Assembly: GCA_021531775.1 (NCBI GenBank)
Contig: JAFBIU010000004.1
Span: 1 to 64,000 of the forward strand
Length of the DNA stretch: 64,000 nucleotides
Direction of reading: 5' to 3'
From: Parabacteroides distasonis
Lineage (GTDB): Bacteria; Bacteroidota; Bacteroidia; Bacteroidales; Tannerellaceae
Positions 8,863-18,530 of this stretch are shown here, one piece after another. Made by a program: the position numbers and the translations under genes. The notes under the pieces are model-generated. The model searched no databases. It saw only the letters and a program-made list of their open reading frames with translations, and was not told where the DNA came from. Position 1 is the first letter of the stretch, and every line of letters begins with the position of its first letter.

Positions 8863-11800
8863 ATGATGAAAGAGAGAAATCATTTTAACAAGAGCAATCA
8901 AGGATTGTATGACGCAGCTTACGAGCACGACGCCTGTGGTGTCGGAATGATCGTCAATATCCACGGAGAGAAATCTCACGACATCGTAGAAGCAGCCCTT
9001 AAGGTTTTGGAGAACATGCGCCACCGTGGTGCTGAAGGTGCCGACAACAAGACGGGTGATGGCGCAGGAATCATGGTTCAGATTCCGCACGAATTCATCC
9101 TGTTGCAAGGCATTCCTGTTCCCGAAAAGGGCAAGTATGGAACTGGGTTGGTATTCTTGCCGAAAGACGCAGCCCAGCAGTCGGTGATCATCAGCATCAT
9201 GATCGAAGAGATCGAGAAAGAGGGACTGACACTGATGCACTTGCGTAAAGTGCCTGTCAATACCCAAATCCTGGGCGCTGATGCACAGGCGACTGAACCG
9301 GACATCAAGCAACTTTTCATCACGGGCTGCAACGATCAGCAGCAGATGGAATTGAAGCTCTATCTGGTTCGCAAACGCATTGAGAAGCGAGTGGCCGCTT
9401 CAGACCTCGCACAAAAAAATGATTTCTACGTTGTTTCATTATCGACCAAGAACATTGTCTATAAGGGAATGCTGGAGTCGTTGCAGCTCCGCGAGTATTT
9501 CCCGGACTTGACCAACCATTACTTCACAAGCGGCTTGGCACTGGTTCACTCTCGTTTCAGTACCAATACCTTCCCGACTTGGAGTTTGGCCCAGCCCTTC
9601 CGTCTGCTGGCTCACAATGGTGAAATCAACACGATCCGCGGCAACCGTGGTTGGATGGAGGCACGTGAAAGTGTGCTCTCTTCACCCCGGATTCCGAACA
9701 TCGAGGAGATTCGTCCGATTGTCCAGCCGGGCATGAGTGACAGTGCTTCGTTGGACAATGTCCTGGAGTTCTTCGTTGCAGCCGGCATGAGTTTGCCTCA
9801 CGCCATGGCGATGCTGGTTCCGGAGAGTTTCAACGAGAAGAACCCGATTTCAGAAGATCTGAAGGCATTCTATGAATACCATTCGATCTTAATGGAACCG
9901 TGGGATGGTCCGGCCGCTTTGCTGTTCAGCGATGGACGTTATGCAGGTGGTATGTTGGACCGCAACGGTTTGCGTCCGGCTCGCTACATGATCACGAAAA
10001 ACGACATGATGATTGTGGCTTCCGAAGTGGGTGTCATGGACATCGAACCGAACGAGATCAAGGAGAAGGGTCGCTTGCAACCGGGTAAGATTCTGCTCAT
10101 CGATACGGAACAGGGACAAATCTATTACGATGGCGAACTGAAGAAGCAGTTGGCCGAGGCACAACCCTACCGTACATGGCTGGCCAACAACCGTGTCGAG
10201 CTGGATAACCTGAAGTCAGGACGTAAAGTGCCGCATACGATTGACCGGTTCGACCAGCGTTTGCGTGCGTTTGGTTACAGCCGGGAAGATGTGGAGAAGA
10301 TTCTCTCGCCCATGGCAACAACGGCTGCAGAACCCATCGGTTCCATGGGTAACGACACGCCATTGGCCGTCTTGTCGGAACGTCCGCAGATTCTCTACAA
10401 CTATTTCCGTCAGCAGTTTGCTCAGGTAACCAATCCGCCGATCGACCCGATCCGCGAAGAGTTGGTGATGAGTTTGGAGGAATACATTGGAGCCGTAGGC
10501 AGCAACATCCTCGTGCCGAACGAGAGCCATTGCAAGATGGTGCGTCTGCCCTACCCGATCCTGACCAATACACAGCTGGATATTCTCTGCAACATCCGTT
10601 ATAAAGGATTTAAATCCATCAAGTTGCCGATGCTCTTCGATGCTTCGCAAGGTCGCATGGGCTTGCAGGCTGCCTTGGATCAGCTCTGCAGACAGGCTGA
10701 ACAGTCGGTTCGTGATGGAGTCAACTATATTATCTTGAGCGACCGTGACGTCAACGAGAAAATGGCACCCATTCCTTCTCTGTTGGCAGTCAGTGCAGTT
10801 CACCACCACCTGATCTCTGTCCAGAAACGTGTTCAAACAGCCTTGGTTGTCGAGACGGGTGACATGCGTGAGGTGATGCATGCAGCTCTGTTGTTAGGTT
10901 TTGGTGCAAGTGCCATCAACCCCTACATGGTCTTTGCGATCATCAAAGACATGGTGGTGAAACAGGAGATTCAGCTGGACTATGCAACGGCTCGCAAGAA
11001 CTACATCAAGGCCATTTGCAAGGGCTTATATAAAGTATTGAGTAAGATGGGTATCAGCACCATCCGTAGCTATCGGGGTGCGAAACTGTTCGAATCCATC
11101 GGTCTGAGCCAGGAGTTGCTCAACAGCTATTTCGGTGGAATCAACAGTACCATCGGCGGTATTCGCCTGGAAGAGATTTGCCGCGACACGTTGGCCATGC
11201 ATCAGGCTGCATTCGGCCAGGCGGTGGATGAAGTGTTGGAGCACAACGGTAACTATTCGTTCCGCAAGGATGGTGAGAAACATGCTTGGAATCCGGAAAC
11301 CATTTCGACACTCCAATTGGCAACTCGCTTGGGCAGCTACAAGAAATTCAAGGAATACACCAAGTTAGTCAACGAAAAGGAGAAACCGATCTTCCTCCGC
11401 GACTTCCTCACGTTCAAGACCAACTCTCCGATTCCGCTGGAAGAGGTGGAACCGGCCAGTGAAATCATGAAGCGTTTCGTGACGGGAGCCATGAGTTTCG
11501 GTTCCATCAGCAAGGAGGCTCACGAGACAATGGCGATGGCGATGAACAAGATTCATGGACGAAGCAACACGGGTGAAGGTGGTGAAGATCCGGCTCGTTT
11601 TGCTCCCCGTGAAGATGGCATGTCCATCCGTTCAGCCATCAAGCAGGTGGCTTCCGGACGTTTCGGTGTGACAACTGAATATCTGGTCAATGCGGACGAG
11701 ATTCAGATCAAAGTGGCGCAAGGAGCAAAGCCGGGTGAAGGCGGTCAGTTGCCGGGTTACAAGGTAAACGACATCATTGCCAAGACACGTCACTCCATTC

Positions 11801-13383
11801 CGGGCATTTCGTTGATTTCACCTCCACCTCACCACGATATTTACTCCATCGAGGACTTGGCTCAGTTGATTTTTGACTTGAAGAATGTCAATCCGAAGGC
11901 TGAAATCAGTGTGAAGCTGGTGGCTGAGAGTGGTGTGGGTACGATTGCTGCCGGTGTGGCAAAGGCCAAAGCAGACCGTATCGTCATTTCAGGAGCCGAG
12001 GGTGGAACAGGTGCTTCTCCGATCAGTTCGATCCGCTATGCAGGCATTTCGCCTGAATTGGGCTTGTCTGAAACACAGCAGACCTTGGTGATGAACAATT
12101 TGCGTGGCCAAGTACGTTTGCAGACAGACGGTCAGTTGAAGACGGGTCGCGACATTGTCCTGATGGCCTTGTTGGGTGCAGAAGAGTTTGGTTTTGCCAC
12201 CTCTGCCCTGATCGTGCTGGGTTGCGTCATGATGCGTAAGTGCCACATGAACACCTGTCCGGTCGGTGTGGCTACACAGGACGAAGAGTTGCGCAAACGG
12301 TTCCACGGACGTTATGAATATTTGGTCAACTTCTTCACCTTCCTGGCCGAAGAGGTACGCGAATACTTGGCTGCCATGGGTTATCGCAAGCTGGATGAAA
12401 TCATCGGTCACAGCGACCTGATCGTGCGCAAACCCTCTGATGGCGTGACGAAACATGATCTGTTGGATTTCCAGAAGATTCTCCATTTCCCGGAACAGGC
12501 TGCTGTCAATCCGATTCATCAGACCACGAAGCAGGAGCATCAGATTCAGCAAGTCAAGGACATCGACATCATCAAACAGGCACAACTGGCCATCGAACAA
12601 CAGCGTGAAGTGTCGCTCGATTACGCCATTGCCAATACAGACCGTTCGGTTGGAGCCATGCTCTCCGGAGAGATTGCACAACGCTACGGTAATGAAGGAT
12701 TGCCCGACAATACGCTCAACATCAAGTTCAAGGGTGCAGCCGGACAGAGTTTCGGAGCCTTCTTGGCTCACGGTGTGAACTTCCGCTTGGAGGGTGAAGC
12801 CAACGACTATTTGGGCAAAGGTCTGAGCGGTGGACGTATTTGCGTCATGCCTCCGATCCGAGCTACCTTCGTGGCAGAAGAGAACACCATTGCCGGCAAC
12901 ACATTGTTGTACGGAGCAACCAGTGGTGAAGTGTATATCAATGGTCGCGTAGGCGAACGCTTCTGCGTCCGTAACTCCGGAGCCATTGCCGTTGTAGAGG
13001 GTGTTGGCGACCACTGTTGCGAATACATGACGGGCGGACGTGTCGTTGTCTTGGGTGAAACCGGACGAAACTTCGCTGCCGGTATGAGTGGCGGTGTGGC
13101 TTACGTCTGGAACAAGGCGGGCGACTTCGACTACTACTGTAACATGGAGATGGTGGAACTCTCGCTGGTAGAAGAGAGCTCAGCCCGCAAGGAGTTGCAC
13201 GAACTGATCCGCAAGCACTACCATTTCACAGGCAGTCACTTGGCCGGACAGATGTTGGACAAATGGGACAAATATGTGGATCAGTTTATCCAGATCGTTC
13301 CGATTGAATACAAGAAGGTGTTGCACGAAGAGCAAATGCGCAAATTGCAGCAGAAGATTGCCGAAATGCAACGTGATTATTAA
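8863..13383 (+). CDS. gltB: Glutamate synthase, large subunit
   Basis: A 1506-residue enzyme that transfers the amide nitrogen of glutamine to 2-oxoglutarate. The N-terminal class II glutaminase domain has its nucleophile at C25 (HDACGVGM), which implies removal of a propeptide of about 24 residues. The central and FMN barrel domains follow; the 3Fe-4S cysteines are C1121, C1127 and C1132 in the CVMMRKCHMNTC stretch. The C-terminal beta-helix domain is present. The start is one of two adjacent ATGs (8863 or 8866). gltD follows after 29 bases and asnB further on, so glutamate and asparagine formation are coupled. With GltD it forms the NAD(P)H-dependent enzyme. Confidence 0.97.
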   Translation: MMKERNHFNKSNQGLYDAAYEHDACGVGMIVNIHGEKSHDIVEAALKVLENMRHRGAEGADNKTGDGAGIMVQIPHEFILLQGIPVPEKGKYGTGLVFLPKDAAQQSVIISIMIEEIEKEGLTLMHLRKVPVNTQILGADAQATEPDIKQLFITGCNDQQQMELKLYLVRKRIEKRVAASDLAQKNDFYVVSLSTKNIVYKGMLESLQLREYFPDLTNHYFTSGLALVHSRFSTNTFPTWSLAQPFRLLAHNGEINTIRGNRGWMEARESVLSSPRIPNIEEIRPIVQPGMSDSASLDNVLEFFVAAGMSLPHAMAMLVPESFNEKNPISEDLKAFYEYHSILMEPWDGPAALLFSDGRYAGGMLDRNGLRPARYMITKNDMMIVASEVGVMDIEPNEIKEKGRLQPGKILLIDTEQGQIYYDGELKKQLAEAQPYRTWLANNRVELDNLKSGRKVPHTIDRFDQRLRAFGYSREDVEKILSPMATTAAEPIGSMGNDTPLAVLSERPQILYNYFRQQFAQVTNPPIDPIREELVMSLEEYIGAVGSNILVPNESHCKMVRLPYPILTNTQLDILCNIRYKGFKSIKLPMLFDASQGRMGLQAALDQLCRQAEQSVRDGVNYIILSDRDVNEKMAPIPSLLAVSAVHHHLISVQKRVQTALVVETGDMREVMHAALLLGFGASAINPYMVFAIIKDMVVKQEIQLDYATARKNYIKAICKGLYKVLSKMGISTIRSYRGAKLFESIGLSQELLNSYFGGINSTIGGIRLEEICRDTLAMHQAAFGQAVDEVLEHNGNYSFRKDGEKHAWNPETISTLQLATRLGSYKKFKEYTKLVNEKEKPIFLRDFLTFKTNSPIPLEEVEPASEIMKRFVTGAMSFGSISKEAHETMAMAMNKIHGRSNTGEGGEDPARFAPREDGMSIRSAIKQVASGRFGVTTEYLVNADEIQIKVAQGAKPGEGGQLPGYKVNDIIAKTRHSIPGISLISPPPHHDIYSIEDLAQLIFDLKNVNPKAEISVKLVAESGVGTIAAGVAKAKADRIVISGAEGGTGASPISSIRYAGISPELGLSETQQTLVMNNLRGQVRLQTDGQLKTGRDIVLMALLGAEEFGFATSALIVLGCVMMRKCHMNTCPVGVATQDEELRKRFHGRYEYLVNFFTFLAEEVREYLAAMGYRKLDEIIGHSDLIVRKPSDGVTKHDLLDFQKILHFPEQAAVNPIHQTTKQEHQIQQVKDIDIIKQAQLAIEQQREVSLDYAIANTDRSVGAMLSGEIAQRYGNEGLPDNTLNIKFKGAAGQSFGAFLAHGVNFRLEGEANDYLGKGLSGGRICVMPPIRATFVAEENTIAGNTLLYGATSGEVYINGRVGERFCVRNSGAIAVVEGVGDHCCEYMTGGRVVVLGETGRNFAAGMSGGVAYVWNKAGDFDYYCNMEMVELSLVEESSARKELHELIRKHYHFTGSHLAGQMLDKWDKYVDQFIQIVPIEYKKVLHEEQMRKLQQKIAEMQRDY

Positions 13384-13412
13384 ACAAACAATCAACTTAA
13401 TTCGAAAAAACA

Positions 13413-14834
13413 ATGGGAAATCCAAAAGCATTCCTGACCATTCATAGAAAAGAGGCCGGTTATCGTCCCGTTCACGAGCGTATCGGCGACTTTACTGAAG
13501 TTGAACAGACACTGAACAGCAGCGACCGTCGTACACAGGCTTCTCGCTGTATGGATTGCGGTGTCCCCTTCTGCCACTGGGCTTGTCCCGTCGGCAACAA
13601 ACAGCCGGAATGGCAAGACAAATTGTATCGCGGTCATTACAAAGAGGCCTATCAGATTCTGGCCAAGACCTGCGATTTTCCAGAGTTCACCGGACGTATC
13701 TGTCCGGCACTCTGTGAAAAGAGTTGCGTCCTGAAATTGAGTTGCGACGAACCTGTGACCATTCGGGAAAACGAGGCTGCCATAGTGGAAGCTGCTTTCC
13801 GTGAAGGTTACATCCAGCCGATCACACCGGTGCGCAACGGCAAACGCGTTGGGGTAGTAGGCAGTGGCCCTGCAGGTTTGACAGCTGCCAACCGCTTGAA
13901 TCACATGGGTTACGAAGTGACGCTGTTCGACAAGCACGAAAAGGCTGGCGGACTGATGCGTTTCGGCATTCCGAACTTCAAGCTGGGCTACAACATCATC
14001 GAACGCCGGCTCAACCTGATGCGCCAAGAGGGCGTGATCTTCCGGTTGAACACGGAGATTGGCAAGGACATTCCTGCCGCTGATCTGGTGAAGGAGTTTG
14101 ATGCCGTCTGTGTAGCCATTGGTTCCGAAGTGCCGCGTGACCTGCCCATCGAGGGACGCGAATTGAAAGGGGTTCATTTCGCACTCGAACTGCTCGGACA
14201 GCAAAACCGCCTGTTGGAAGGCATTCCGTTTGATGCAGAACGCATCAACTGCAAGGGCAAGAAGGTGCTGATCATTGGTGGTGGCGACACGGGTAGTGAC
14301 TGTGTCGGAACGGCCAACCGGCAAGGTGCTGTCAGCGTAACACAAATCGAGATCATGCCGAAGCCGCCGGTAGGACACAATCCGGCTACTCCCTGGCCGA
14401 TGTATCCGATGGTGCTCAAGACCAGCAGCAGCCACGAAGAGGGTTGTATCCGTCGTTGGAGTCTCGGATCGAACCGTTTCGTGGGCGAGAATGGCATCTT
14501 GAAAGCTGTCGAAGTGGAAGAGGTTGAATGGATTCCGTCTGAAAACGGAGGTCGTCCGCAGATGCGCAAGACCGGCAAGACCGAAATGATCGAGGCTGAC
14601 CTGGTCTTCTTGGCGATGGGATTTGTTCATCCGCAACAGGAGGGTTTGATTCAGGAGCTGCAACTGGCCACGGATGCGCGTCAGAACATTGCTATCGACG
14701 GCAACAACCAGACCGGTTGCGAAAAGGTATTTGCCTGTGGAGATGCGACTTCAGGAGCCAGCCTGGTGGTGAAAGCCATGGCTTCCGGCAAGAAGACAGC
14801 CTTAGCCATTGACGCTTATCTGAAGAAACAATAA
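13413..14834 (+). CDS. gltD: Glutamate synthase, small subunit
   Basis: A 473-residue flavoprotein that oxidises NAD(P)H and passes electrons to GltB. The N-terminal region carries the cysteine cluster for 4Fe-4S centres (CMDCGVPFCHWACPVG, then CPALCEKSC). The FAD site is GVVGSGPAGLTAA and the NAD(P)H site is IIGGGDTGSDC. A C-terminal FAD segment, VFACGDATSG, is intact. Length and order match bacterial GltD. It lies 29 bases after gltB on the same strand and is followed by asnB after 73 bases without an evident terminator between. Confidence 0.97.
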   Translation: MGNPKAFLTIHRKEAGYRPVHERIGDFTEVEQTLNSSDRRTQASRCMDCGVPFCHWACPVGNKQPEWQDKLYRGHYKEAYQILAKTCDFPEFTGRICPALCEKSCVLKLSCDEPVTIRENEAAIVEAAFREGYIQPITPVRNGKRVGVVGSGPAGLTAANRLNHMGYEVTLFDKHEKAGGLMRFGIPNFKLGYNIIERRLNLMRQEGVIFRLNTEIGKDIPAADLVKEFDAVCVAIGSEVPRDLPIEGRELKGVHFALELLGQQNRLLEGIPFDAERINCKGKKVLIIGGGDTGSDCVGTANRQGAVSVTQIEIMPKPPVGHNPATPWPMYPMVLKTSSSHEEGCIRRWSLGSNRFVGENGILKAVEVEEVEWIPSENGGRPQMRKTGKTEMIEADLVFLAMGFVHPQQEGLIQELQLATDARQNIAIDGNNQTGCEKVFACGDATSGASLVVKAMASGKKTALAIDAYLKKQ

Positions 14835-14907
14835 AAGCAGCATGAACATCGAAATCAACGAGAGATAAATAACAAACTGAAAATAACAATCTAATCAGAA
14901 CAATTTT

Positions 14908-16572
14908 ATGTGCGGTATTACAGCCATATTCAACATTCATAGCGGAACTGCAGAGCTCCGTAAACAGGCACTTTTAATGAGTAAACGTATTCGTCACCGC
15001 GGACCGGACTGGAGCGGCATTTACCAAGGCAAGACAGCCGTTTTGGCGCATGAACGTCTTTCCATTGTCGATCCGGCTTCAGGTGGTCAACCGCTGATCA
15101 GTCCCGATGGCAAACACATCTTATGCGTCAATGGTGAGATTTACAACCACCGTGAACTGCGTGAACAGTTGAAGGACGATTATGAATTCCAGACAGGTTC
15201 GGACTGCGAAGTCATCTTGGCTCTTTACAAGAAAAAGGGCATTCATTTCATGGAGGATCTGAATGGTATTTTTGCCTTCGCGCTTTACGACGAAGAGAAA
15301 GATCTCTTCCTGATTGCCCGCGACCCGATTGGCGTCATTCCGCTCTACATGGGTCACGACGATGCGGGTCACATTTTGGTTGCCTCTGAATTAAAGGCAC
15401 TCGAAGGCTTTGCAACCGAGTACGACCAATTCAAGCCGGGTCACTACTATTGCAGCACAGAGGGCGAGTTGAAACGCTGGTACACACGTGATTGGATGGA
15501 TTACGAGCATGTCAAGGACAATCCAGCCAGTGTGCAGGAATTGCACGATGCCTTGGAAGCTGCCGTGAAGCGTCAGCTGATGAGTGACGTGCCTTACGGT
15601 GTGTTGCTGAGTGGCGGTCTGGACTCTTCCATTACGTCGGCTGTTGCCAAGAAATTTTCGGCTAAACGTATTGAGAGCGGCAGTCAGATTGATGCCTGGT
15701 GGCCTCAATTGCACTCGTTTGCCGTAGGTCTGAAGGGTGCGCCGGACTTGGCTGCTGCCAAGAAGGTGGCCGACTACATCGGAACGGTTCACCACGAAAT
15801 CAACTATACGATTCAGGAGGGTCTGGACGCTATTCGTGACGTGATCTACTACATCGAGACCTACGACGTGACGACCGTACGTGCCTCTACCCCGATGTAT
15901 CTGTTGGCACGCGTCATCCGCAGCATGGGTATCAAGATGGTGTTGAGTGGTGAAGGAGCCGACGAAGTATTCGGTGGTTACCTCTATTTCCACAAGGCTC
16001 CGGATGCCAAAGCCTTCCACGAAGAGACCATCCGCAAGCTCAGCAAGCTCTACATGTACGACTGTCTGCGTGCCAACAAGAGCCTCTGTGCCTGGGGTGT
16101 AGAGGGTCGTGTTCCCTTCCTGGACAAGGAGTTTCTCGACGTAGCCATGCGCCTGAATCCGGCTGCTAAAATGTGTCCGGGCAAGACCATTGAGAAGAAG
16201 ATCCTGCGCGAAGCCTTTGCCGATATGTTGCCGGCTGAAATCGCTTGGCGTCAGAAAGAGCAGTTCTCCGACGGTGTGGGTTATAGCTGGATCGACACGT
16301 TGAAACAGATCACTTCAGAGGCTGTGTCGGACGAGGAAATGGCGCATGCAGCAGAACGTTTCCCGATCAATCCGCCGCAGAACAAGGAGGAATACTACTA
16401 TCGTACGATTTTCGAAGAGCACTTCCCCAGTGCAAGTGCAGCCAAGAGTGTGCCGAGCATTCCGAGTGTGGCCTGCTCAACAGCCGAAGCCTTGGCTTGG
16501 GACGCCTCTTTCAAGAATCAGAACGACCCGAGCGGACGTGCCGTGAAAGGTGTGCATGAATCTGCCTACTAA
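14908..16572 (+). CDS. asnB: Asparagine synthetase B, glutamine-hydrolysing
   Basis: A 554-residue enzyme that converts aspartate and glutamine to asparagine with ATP. The mature N-terminus starts at the catalytic cysteine directly after Met (MCGITAIF). The glutaminase domain includes RHRGPDWSG and VNGEIYNH; the synthetase domain has the PPi loop LLSGGLDSS and the SGEGADEVFGGY segment. Length equals the E. coli AsnB class. It is the third gene of the gltB-gltD-asnB unit, and a strong terminator follows 27 bases after its stop. Confidence 0.97.
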   Translation: MCGITAIFNIHSGTAELRKQALLMSKRIRHRGPDWSGIYQGKTAVLAHERLSIVDPASGGQPLISPDGKHILCVNGEIYNHRELREQLKDDYEFQTGSDCEVILALYKKKGIHFMEDLNGIFAFALYDEEKDLFLIARDPIGVIPLYMGHDDAGHILVASELKALEGFATEYDQFKPGHYYCSTEGELKRWYTRDWMDYEHVKDNPASVQELHDALEAAVKRQLMSDVPYGVLLSGGLDSSITSAVAKKFSAKRIESGSQIDAWWPQLHSFAVGLKGAPDLAAAKKVADYIGTVHHEINYTIQEGLDAIRDVIYYIETYDVTTVRASTPMYLLARVIRSMGIKMVLSGEGADEVFGGYLYFHKAPDAKAFHEETIRKLSKLYMYDCLRANKSLCAWGVEGRVPFLDKEFLDVAMRLNPAAKMCPGKTIEKKILREAFADMLPAEIAWRQKEQFSDGVGYSWIDTLKQITSEAVSDEEMAHAAERFPINPPQNKEEYYYRTIFEEHFPSASAAKSVPSIPSVACSTAEALAWDASFKNQNDPSGRAVKGVHESAY

Positions 16573-16598
16573 CGATTATAATGTCTTTTATCCGAGAG

Positions 16599-16639
16599 AA
16601 AGCCCGGTCCCATCATTCAGATGGAATCGGGCTTTTTTT
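16599..16639 (+). terminator. Intrinsic terminator of the gltBD-asnB unit
   Basis: Stem AAAGCCCG at 16599-16606 pairs with CGGGCTTT at 16628-16635, followed by T to 16639. It lies between convergent genes; on the minus strand the trailing run is weaker (CTTTCTCT), so its main direction is plus. Confidence 0.88.
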
Positions 16640-16661
16640 GGATGGATTGCCAATCTGCCGA

Positions 16662-17591
16662 TTAGTGGCTACAAATCTGAAAAAGTAACGTATTCTGTAC
16701 GGTTAATGGCCGGTCGTAGGCAAAGAAGAGCACACCGTCAACCGGAGAAACGACCCGAGCCCGCTCCGATCCGTCGTACGGGTCCAGAATGCAAGCCAAA
16801 ACGTCGCCTTTCCGCACATCCTCATTCACATGACGAACATCATAAAAAATGCCGGAAGCGGGAGCCTTCACCAGGCTGAACAGCTTCTCCTGCACCACTT
16901 CCGATGTAAAAGCCGAACGAATCTCCTTGTGCCGGATCACGCCCACCTGATTCAAGAAGCGAACCACCGAACGGACAATCAGATGCGCCTCGTCCGAATC
17001 GATCCTGTTCGTCCGACCCGGATAAAGCGAATAGGCCTTCGTGTCCCAAATCTGCCAGTTGTAGTTGAGCAACGTCGTGTCGAACGGCAACGGTTTACGC
17101 AGACAAACGTAGGGCAAGCCGAACAAGCCAGCCGTCTCTTCGTCCTGATAACCCGTCTCCATCATGCGCACATGCGGCACAAAACGTCCCGGCAAATAGT
17201 AGCTGGCCAACTGAATGCCATACTGATAACCCTGCAACTGTTCAAACAGTGCCGCTGCAATACGCTGCGTTGTCTCTCCTTTCGAGTAGCCCGGAAACAT
17301 CCGGTTGATGTCCGTATCGTCCATCGCCCAGAAACGGCTTCCGATGTTCATGGAGAAGGGATTAGCCGACGGAACGACCAGAATCTCCTGATCAGGCTGC
17401 AATTCACCCGCTGCTTCAATCCGCGACAGGGCCTGTACGATTTGGGAACAGACAAACTGCTGTTGCACCTCGTCGCCTCGCATCGGTCCGACGATGGCGA
17501 CACGTTTCGTTCCGCTACCGAAGCGGAATCCTTGGATCTTGAAATCATCCCGGAAGGGCGACTTCAATGTATAGAGTATTTCTCGTTTCAT
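16662..17591 (-). CDS. AstE/aspartoacylase-like protein, predicted catalytically dead paralogue
   Basis: A 309-residue protein aligning end to end with its neighbour at 17604-18530, including the NR substrate motif (N96, R97) and a C-terminal barrel-sandwich domain (KAPASGIFYDV to the end). The zinc site is gone: the HGDE motif reads RGDE (R38, E41); the second zinc His is A129 (IQLAS in place of IDIHS, with the same 32-residue spacing from NR); and the region of the catalytic Glu is YSLYPG. It is therefore probably a pseudoenzyme, perhaps a partner or regulator of the active paralogue. It is the last gene of the operon, 12 bases after the paralogue. A different fold use or a different metal cannot be excluded. 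Confidence 0.82.
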   Translation of the reverse strand: MKREILYTLKSPFRDDFKIQGFRFGSGTKRVAIVGPMRGDEVQQQFVCSQIVQALSRIEAAGELQPDQEILVVPSANPFSMNIGSRFWAMDDTDINRMFPGYSKGETTQRIAAALFEQLQGYQYGIQLASYYLPGRFVPHVRMMETGYQDEETAGLFGLPYVCLRKPLPFDTTLLNYNWQIWDTKAYSLYPGRTNRIDSDEAHLIVRSVVRFLNQVGVIRHKEIRSAFTSEVVQEKLFSLVKAPASGIFYDVRHVNEDVRKGDVLACILDPYDGSERARVVSPVDGVLFFAYDRPLTVQNTLLFQICSH

Positions 17592-17603
17592 ACATTCTTC
17601 GCA

Positions 17604-18530
17604 TTATAATTGATGAATACGGGCAATGAGAGAGCCCTCATACACAATCGGATAGGCTCGCAACGTGAACAGCAGTCCCTTGCTGGCGGCCGTGACCCGC
17701 TGGAGTACATTGCCCGTCAGTGAGCTCACGATGCAACCAATCTCTTCACCCTCTTCCACAATGATGTTGTTCTTCACTTCGGTCAGAAAGACACCCGAAG
17801 CCTCCGCATTGATAAAGGCCACTTCATCGCCTGCCGACACCACCGGCTTGGAAATCAGGAATGGATCAATCTCCTCCTTCCACATGCCCATCCGGTTCAT
17901 CAGATTCAGAATGCCCTCCACCAACCGGTTACCATACGAATGGTTGATGCGCATTCCCACGCCCATCTCCACCACCAAACAGGGCGTTCCTGTCGCATTG
18001 AGCGAGTGCGCCAAGGTCGATTCCAACACCGTTGCTGCCTCGTGAATCCAGATGAAATCCACGTTCAGCATCCGCGCCCAAGGCACCAGCGTTTCCGCCA
18101 TGTTGATGTTGATGCGCACCTGCGGAATCTCGCGCAGGAAAATGTTGCTCGAATGAATGTCAATCACCATGTCTGCCCCTTTCAGATCGTTCAGAATCTG
18201 ATAAGCAGCACATTCTGCCATCGCTCCGTCCGGATTGCCCGGGAAGATGCGGTTCATATCCAAATCGAATCCAGGCACACCCCGCATAATCGAATCAATG
18301 CCCAATGGATTCAAGGCGGGATAAATCTCGACCGTTCCATTGAGCAAATGACGTTTCGTTTTTAAAAGTTGAGCCAAGCGATAGCAGACATATTGTCCCT
18401 CCAGCTCGTCGCCATGCGTACCGGTCACAATGCAAATCCGTTTGCCACTATTACCGGACGTAATACAATTTTTTTTCACCAACAGCCGCTCATCGACCGG
18501 CAAGTCGGAAGAAACTACCACATTAATCAT
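17604..18530 (-). CDS. Succinylglutamate desuccinylase/aspartoacylase family zinc hydrolase
   Basis: A 308-residue member of the AstE/ASPA branch of the M14 fold, which cleaves N-acyl amino acids or small peptides. The full site is visible: H39 and E42 in GTHGDE, the NR pair N93-R94, H126 in VIDIHSSN and the catalytic E188 in LVVEMG. A C-terminal domain (about 230-308) has the repeated short strands of a barrel-sandwich hybrid. Its ATG overlaps the stop of the transglutaminase gene by four bases, and the inactive-looking paralogue follows. In this operon the true substrate is more likely a product of the ATP-grasp enzyme than succinylglutamate, since no arginine-succinyltransferase genes are near. 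That is inference. Confidence 0.88.
   Translation of the reverse strand: MINVVVSSDLPVDERLLVKKNCITSGNSGKRICIVTGTHGDELEGQYVCYRLAQLLKTKRHLLNGTVEIYPALNPLGIDSIMRGVPGFDLDMNRIFPGNPDGAMAECAAYQILNDLKGADMVIDIHSSNIFLREIPQVRININMAETLVPWARMLNVDFIWIHEAATVLESTLAHSLNATGTPCLVVEMGVGMRINHSYGNRLVEGILNLMNRMGMWKEEIDPFLISKPVVSAGDEVAFINAEASGVFLTEVKNNIIVEEGEEIGCIVSSLTGNVLQRVTAASKGLLFTLRAYPIVYEGSLIARIHQL

Noticed and set aside
13392-14663. Long minus-strand frame opposite gltD
   Set aside because: gltD is intact on the plus strand; the antisense translation has no domain and no start signals.
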